A DNA stretch of 10,407 bases from Nitrospirota bacterium (GTDB lineage Bacteria; NPL-UPA2; JAADIA01). Each line of letters starts with the position of its first letter. Within the stretch, counting starts at the first letter, position 1. The notes beneath the pieces were generated by a model. That model was not told where the DNA came from, searched no databases, and worked only from the letters and a program-made list of their open reading frames with translations. Position numbers and translations under genes: made by a program. Shown here one piece after another: positions 7,637 to 10,407 of the stretch. The stretch is from NCBI GenBank assembly GCA_013151555.1, contig JAADIA010000064.1:1-10407 (forward strand). The letters are read 5' to 3'.

Positions 7637-8773
7637 TTAAGACTCTGGGCATAAATTTTCAATCTTTGTCTCTATCGCATGTAAAAGAGCCTCAAATGAT
7701 TTTTCAAAAGCGACCACTCCATCTTCAAGCAATTTTGCGCAAATATTATCTATGTCAATACCAAAACCTTTCAAGTCCTCAACAATGCCCTGGGCTGCCC
7801 GGGCATCTCCGGTTACGGCTTCCTTAACTTCGCCGTGGTCTAAAAAAGCCTCGATTGTCTTATCCGGCACGGTATTGACCGTGTTTCCGGCAATTAATTC
7901 AGATACATATTTGATATCGCTATAGTCCGGATTCTTAGTCCCGGTAGATGCCCAGAGGACCCTTTGAACAGAGGCTCCTTTATCTTCTAACTGCCGGAAT
8001 GCGGACCCGGAAAAGATATCTAAATATTCGGCAAATATTATCTTTGCATTAGCCACAGCGGCTTTACCTTTCAAAGCTTTTAGTTTATTTCTTCTCTCCG
8101 CATCCATTTCTTTTTTCATGCGCTCATCTATCATCCCATCTGCAACGGTCTCAATACGACTTACAAAGATACTGGCTACGGAATGAATATTGCTCAAATC
8201 TCCCTGATTTTGCGACAATCTATCTATCCCTTTTAAAAATGCCTCTGCAGTTTTTTTATATTGTTCCAGGGAAAATATCAAGGTAACGTTAACATTTATC
8301 CCCTGGGACAACAATTCTTCAATAGCTTCAAACCCAGCCTCCGTCGAAGGCACTTTGAACAGCACGTTAGGCCGATTTACCTTTTCATGTAATCGTTTCC
8401 CTTCTTCTATAGTCTCTCTTGTCTTTGAAGCCAACTTGGGATTAATTTCTAAACTCACATATCCGTCCCGACCATTCGTTCTGTCATATACCGGCCTAAA
8501 TATATCAGCAGCTTCCTGAACATCTTTGATAGTCAAGTCATCATATATTTCAAAAGTAGACTTGCCGGATTTATACAGTTCCCGTATTGTTTCATCGTAG
8601 TCATCGCTTAAGCTAATGGCTTTATCAAAGATAGTAGGGTTAGAAGTCATCCCTCTTATCCCCAACCCGATCATCTCTTTGAGCTTTCCGCTCTCAATCA
8701 GAGAACGGCTGATATTATCCAGCCATACACTCTGCCCGAATTCCCCTAATTCTTCAATAACCGTTTTAGCCAT
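7637..8773 (-). CDS. tal: Transaldolase
   Basis: Moves a dihydroxyacetone unit between sugar phosphates in the non-oxidative pentose phosphate pathway, turning sedoheptulose 7-phosphate and glyceraldehyde 3-phosphate into erythrose 4-phosphate and fructose 6-phosphate. It has 378 residues, the long single-domain type seen for example in actinobacteria and cyanobacteria, rather than the form of about 215 residues. Motifs are the N-terminal signature GIRGMTSNPTIFDKA (38-52), YVSLEINP (105-112), and the Schiff-base lysine K140 in NVLFKVPSTEAG, followed by INVNVTLIFSLEQY (159-172). The ATG is preceded by AAGGAGAT, and the gene starts 22 bases after gnd, so the two are surely co-transcribed. Its product fructose 6-phosphate is the substrate of the downstream pgi. 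The transketolase needed to complete the cycle is not in the window. Confidence 0.95.
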   Translation of the reverse strand: MAKTVIEELGEFGQSVWLDNISRSLIESGKLKEMIGLGIRGMTSNPTIFDKAISLSDDYDETIRELYKSGKSTFEIYDDLTIKDVQEAADIFRPVYDRTNGRDGYVSLEINPKLASKTRETIEEGKRLHEKVNRPNVLFKVPSTEAGFEAIEELLSQGINVNVTLIFSLEQYKKTAEAFLKGIDRLSQNQGDLSNIHSVASIFVSRIETVADGMIDERMKKEMDAERRNKLKALKGKAAVANAKIIFAEYLDIFSGSAFRQLEDKGASVQRVLWASTGTKNPDYSDIKYVSELIAGNTVNTVPDKTIEAFLDHGEVKEAVTGDARAAQGIVEDLKGFGIDIDNICAKLLEDGVVAFEKSFEALLHAIETKIENLCPES

Positions 8774-8795
8774 TTATCTTCTATCTCCTTCCCGC

Positions 8796-9695
8796 TTATT
8801 TTTTCTTAACTATATGCCCTCCAAACTCATTACGCAGAGCAGCAATAACTTTAGCGCTGAAAGATTCTTTCTGCCGGGAACGAAAACGTTCCAACAAAGA
8901 TAAGGTAATCACCGGAGCCGGGACACTTTCATTAATCGCCTCAGCCACCGTCCAACGCCCCTCTCCCGAATCTTCCACATACCCTTTAATGGCATCGAGA
9001 TTAGGGTCTTTGTTAAAAGCATCTTCGGCAAGTTCCAACAGCCAGGAACGGATCACACTACCCTGGTTCCAGAGATGAGCTATCTTCGCAGTCTCAAGGT
9101 GAAAATCTTTCTTTGCCTGCATGATTTCAAAACCCTCAGCATAAGCCTGCAAGAGAGCATACTCAATCCCGTTATGCACCATTTTTACAAAATGCCCGGC
9201 TCCGTTTTTGCCCATATAGGCATAGCCGTCTTCAGGAGCAAGAGTTCTAAATATCGGCTCCAATCTCTTAAAGGCTTTTTCTTCTCCCCCTACCATCAGG
9301 CAATAGCCGATTTTCAACCCCCAAACACCACCACTTGTGCCCGCATCCAGGAAAGAAATTCCTTTTTCTTGAAGACTTTGTGCCCTTCTTATCGAATCCT
9401 TATAATAGGAATTACCCCCATCCACAAGCACATCTCCTTCCCCTAAAAGGGAAGCTAACGAGACAATCGTTTCTTCGGTAGCTTTTCCTGCCGGGACCAT
9501 AACCCAGACCGCCCGGGGGGGACTTAACCTGCTTACTAAATCGTCCAGGGAACCGGCAGCTTCCGCCCCTTTATCCTTTGCCAGTTTTCTTGCCTCTTCA
9601 CTCAGGTCATATACCACAATTTCATGACCGTCTTGCAGCAAACGCTCAATCATGTTCGCGCCCATTTTTCCTAACCCTACAAAACCTATTTTCAC
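8796..9695 (-). CDS. gnd: 6-phosphogluconate dehydrogenase, decarboxylating, short NAD-type
   Basis: Oxidatively decarboxylates 6-phosphogluconate to ribulose 5-phosphate. With 299 residues it belongs to the short class (YqeC/GndA-like), which lacks the long C-terminal extension of the form of about 470 residues. The Rossmann fingerprint is GLGKMG (7-12). The second strand ends VVYDLS with an aspartate (D30), where NADP enzymes typically carry a basic NR(T/S) motif, so NAD+ is the likely cofactor (inference). Active-site segments are DGGNSYYKDS (92-101), DAGTSGGVWG (117-126) and HFVKMVHNGIEY (168-179), with catalytic K171 and substrate-binding H174 and N175. The start codon is GTG, supported by AAGGAGG five bases before it. 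It lies 96 bases after the NifU-like gene and 22 bases before tal. Confidence 0.94.
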   Translation of the reverse strand: MKIGFVGLGKMGANMIERLLQDGHEIVVYDLSEEARKLAKDKGAEAAGSLDDLVSRLSPPRAVWVMVPAGKATEETIVSLASLLGEGDVLVDGGNSYYKDSIRRAQSLQEKGISFLDAGTSGGVWGLKIGYCLMVGGEEKAFKRLEPIFRTLAPEDGYAYMGKNGAGHFVKMVHNGIEYALLQAYAEGFEIMQAKKDFHLETAKIAHLWNQGSVIRSWLLELAEDAFNKDPNLDAIKGYVEDSGEGRWTVAEAINESVPAPVITLSLLERFRSRQKESFSAKVIAALRNEFGGHIVKKK

Positions 9696-9700
9696 TTGTG

Positions 9701-9707
9701 CCTCCTT
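9701..9707 (-). promoter_or_regulatory. Ribosome binding site supporting the gnd GTG start
   Basis: AAGGAGG on the minus strand, five bases before the GTG at 9693-9695. Its strength and spacing, and the immediate MKIGFVGLGKMG start of the Rossmann fold, fix this as the gnd start. Confidence 0.75.
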
Positions 9708-9724
9708 CCCGGGTCAACCTCGAC

Positions 9725-9743
9725 CGTTTTGCTACGCAAAACG
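9725..9743. repeat. Perfect small hairpin between the NifU-like gene and gnd
   Basis: CGTTTTGC, a three-base loop (TAC), then GCAAAACG: a perfect 8-bp stem at 9725-9732 and 9736-9743. On the coding strand it is not followed by a run of T, so it is unlikely to be a rho-independent terminator. It sits in the gap before gnd and may be a palindromic intergenic repeat or an mRNA processing structure. Confidence 0.6.
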
Positions 9744-9760
9744 AAGATATGGGGGGCAAG

Positions 9761-9784
9761 AAAGAACCGCGGGAACAATCCCGG
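9761..9784. repeat. Short repeat after the NifU-like gene stop (copy 2)
   Basis: Matches 17-40 at 21 of 24 positions and lies seven bases beyond the stop codon of the NifU-like gene on the minus strand. It contains the inverted pair CGGGA and TCCCG around a four-base loop. One difference from copy 1 (G instead of T) improves this pairing. Confidence 0.5.
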
Positions 9785-9791
9785 TCAGGTA

Positions 9792-10020
9792 TTATTCCGC
9801 AATTATCTCCTTCACCTCCGGGACTTCTTCTTTAACCACCCGTTCAATACCCATCTTTAAAGTCATCTGGGACATCGGACATCCGCCACAAGCCCCCGTT
9901 AACCTTACCTTAACTACCCCCTCATCGTTTACCTCAACCAACTCTACATTCCCTCCATCCGCCTGGCAACGAAGGGCGCACCTTCTCCAAAGCCGCTTCC
10001 ACCTTTTCCTTTAATGACAT
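9792..10020 (-). pseudogene. NifU C-terminal-domain (Nfu-type) Fe-S scaffold, apparently frameshifted
   Basis: Small Fe-S cluster carrier of the NifU C-terminal domain family, which passes clusters to apo-proteins. The ATG at 10018-10020 follows a GGAG ribosome site and opens [18 protein letters not shown]. After that, one extra base near 9966 (minus-strand TTGCC where TTGC is expected) breaks the frame, and unshifted translation ends at a TGA at 9934-9936 after 28 codons. Dropping one base restores [18 protein letters not shown], the cluster-binding [11 protein letters not shown] and a C-terminus ending EVKEIIAE, for 75 residues with the paired cysteines at C44 and C47. The rest of the domain is undamaged, so a sequencing or assembly error or a very recent mutation is more likely than an old pseudogene. 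There is no alternative start in the second frame before the conserved region. It precedes gnd by 96 bases. Confidence 0.82.
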
Positions 10021-10037
10021 ATCTGTCTCCTTAATGA

Positions 10038-10111
10038 GTCCGCCTCAGGCGGACGAATTAACTCCGCCGCTTAAGGGGAAATTGTCGTAGAGAATTTCCC
10101 CTTGTTTAAGC
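10038..10111. repeat. Two-hairpin repeat element, copy A
   Basis: The first hairpin is GTCCGCC-TCA-GGCGGAC (10038-10054), a perfect 7-bp stem. It is followed by CGAATTA. The second hairpin pairs GCTTAAGGGGAAATT (10069-10083) with AATTTCCCC (10093-10101) and TTAAGC (10106-10111). The element lies 18 bases upstream of the NifU-like start codon and just before its ribosome site. Copy B at 10122-10218 has the same plan with different stem bases. Confidence 0.6.
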
Positions 10112-10121
10112 AAGTGAGTAT

Positions 10122-10218
10122 GCACATCATCCGCCTCAGGTGGATGATCAGTGCGAATTATCCCGCTGAGTATGCTGAAAATTATCAAGAGAATTTTCGC
10201 ATATCTCACGAAGCGGGA
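10122..10218. repeat. Two-hairpin repeat element, copy B
   Basis: The first hairpin has outer arms GCAC (10122-10125) and GTGC (10151-10154) and inner arms TCATCCGCC and GGTGGATGA around TCA. It is followed by CGAATTA. The second hairpin has outer arms TCCCGCT (10161-10167) and AGCGGGA (10212-10218) and inner arms TGAAAATT and AATTTTC. The loop bases (ATTATCAAGAGAATT) resemble those of copy A (ATTGTCGTAGAGAATT). No coding frame is visible in it. Confidence 0.55.
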
Positions 10219-10318
10219 CCTACCCCTTAACTACTTCCCTCTTTCTACTTCCATGCTAACTTCCTTACCGTAAGAATCACAATTTACCTTCACTCCGTTC
10301 CGTAACTTGTATCTTCAA
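10219..10318. other. Spacer with no recognised feature
   Basis: Together with copies A and B this completes a gene-free stretch of about 300 bases between the desulforedoxin-like gene and the NifU-like gene. It holds one small palindrome, CTTACCGTAAG (10264-10274), and short open frames without ribosome sites. I saw no convincing promoter or terminator. Confidence 0.4.
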
Positions 10319-10407
10319 CTACTCCACCAATTCCATATCCTGACCACAGCATACCAGCGTTCCGCCACCGGCCTTAGTCACCGTTACCTCGTTACCACAA
10401 AGACTAC
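10319..10407 (-). CDS. Desulforedoxin-like / desulfoferrodoxin N-terminal domain protein, partial
   Basis: The C-terminal 28 residues of a small rubredoxin-like iron protein, cut by the right edge of the window. The readable end is SLCGNEVTVTK followed by AGGGTLVCCGQDMELVE and a TAG stop. The spaced cysteine before GN and the adjacent CC, separated by GGGTLV, are the hallmark of the desulforedoxin (dx) fold, which binds one iron with four cysteines. The codon cut by the edge ends in GT, so it could be TGT and supply the missing first cysteine of C-x2-C. The stop directly after the dx fold means this is a stand-alone desulforedoxin or ends like one, not a full desulfoferrodoxin with a superoxide reductase domain downstream. 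Such proteins occur mostly in anaerobes and act in electron transfer or oxidative defence. Confidence 0.8.
   Translation of the reverse strand, partial: SLCGNEVTVTKAGGGTLVCCGQDMELVE

Noticed and set aside
10038-10218. The hairpin-rich spacer as a CRISPR array or tRNA gene
   Set aside because: There are only two diverged copies with no regular spacers, and no cloverleaf or CCA-type pattern can be drawn.
10231-10314. Minus-strand open frame after the desulforedoxin-like stop, reading KLRNGVKVNCDSYGKEVSM and on to ERGK
   Set aside because: There is no ATG at its beginning, the only usable GTG at 10293 has GGAG abutting it rather than at a working distance, and the product would be about 20 residues with no recognisable domain.

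Overview
This window comes from a bacterium, probably an uncultured anaerobe. Every supported gene lies on the minus strand, so the transcript reads from the right edge to the left. Two of the enzymes point to oxygen-sensitive, ferredoxin-based metabolism: a 2-oxoacid:ferredoxin oxidoreductase and a desulforedoxin-like rubredoxin relative. Base composition is mixed and the spacers are full of short fold-back repeats. This would fit a lineage known mainly from metagenomes, such as Omnitrophota-like or Elusimicrobiota-like bacteria, but the sequence alone does not settle the phylum.

Layout in transcription order: a desulforedoxin-like protein cut by the window edge (10319-10407); a spacer of about 300 bases holding two diverged tandem copies of a two-hairpin element; a small NifU-C-terminal-type Fe-S scaffold with an apparent +1 frameshift (9792-10020); gnd (short, NAD-type 6-phosphogluconate dehydrogenase); tal (transaldolase); zwf (glucose-6-phosphate dehydrogenase); pgl (6-phosphogluconolactonase); pgi (glucose-6-phosphate isomerase); korA (fused gamma-alpha subunit of the 2-oxoacid oxidoreductase); a MntA/HepT toxin-antitoxin pair; and korB (beta subunit).

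The five sugar-phosphate enzymes make a complete oxidative pentose phosphate branch (zwf, pgl, gnd). Tal feeds carbon back towards fructose 6-phosphate, and Pgi can return that to glucose 6-phosphate, so the oxidative branch can cycle. Transketolase, pentose epimerase and ribose isomerase are not in the window. KorA and KorB together would oxidise a 2-oxoacid with CoA and reduce ferredoxin, so the cluster is about making reductant (NAD(P)H and reduced ferredoxin).

The least ordinary features are: the toxin-antitoxin pair lodged between two subunit genes that are normally adjacent; related repeat sequences on both sides of zwf; the tandem hairpin element with stems that change while pairing is kept; a short repeat directly after the stop codons of both korB and the NifU-like gene; and the frameshift in the NifU-like gene. 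No tRNA, rRNA, CRISPR array, transposase or clear rho-independent terminator was seen.
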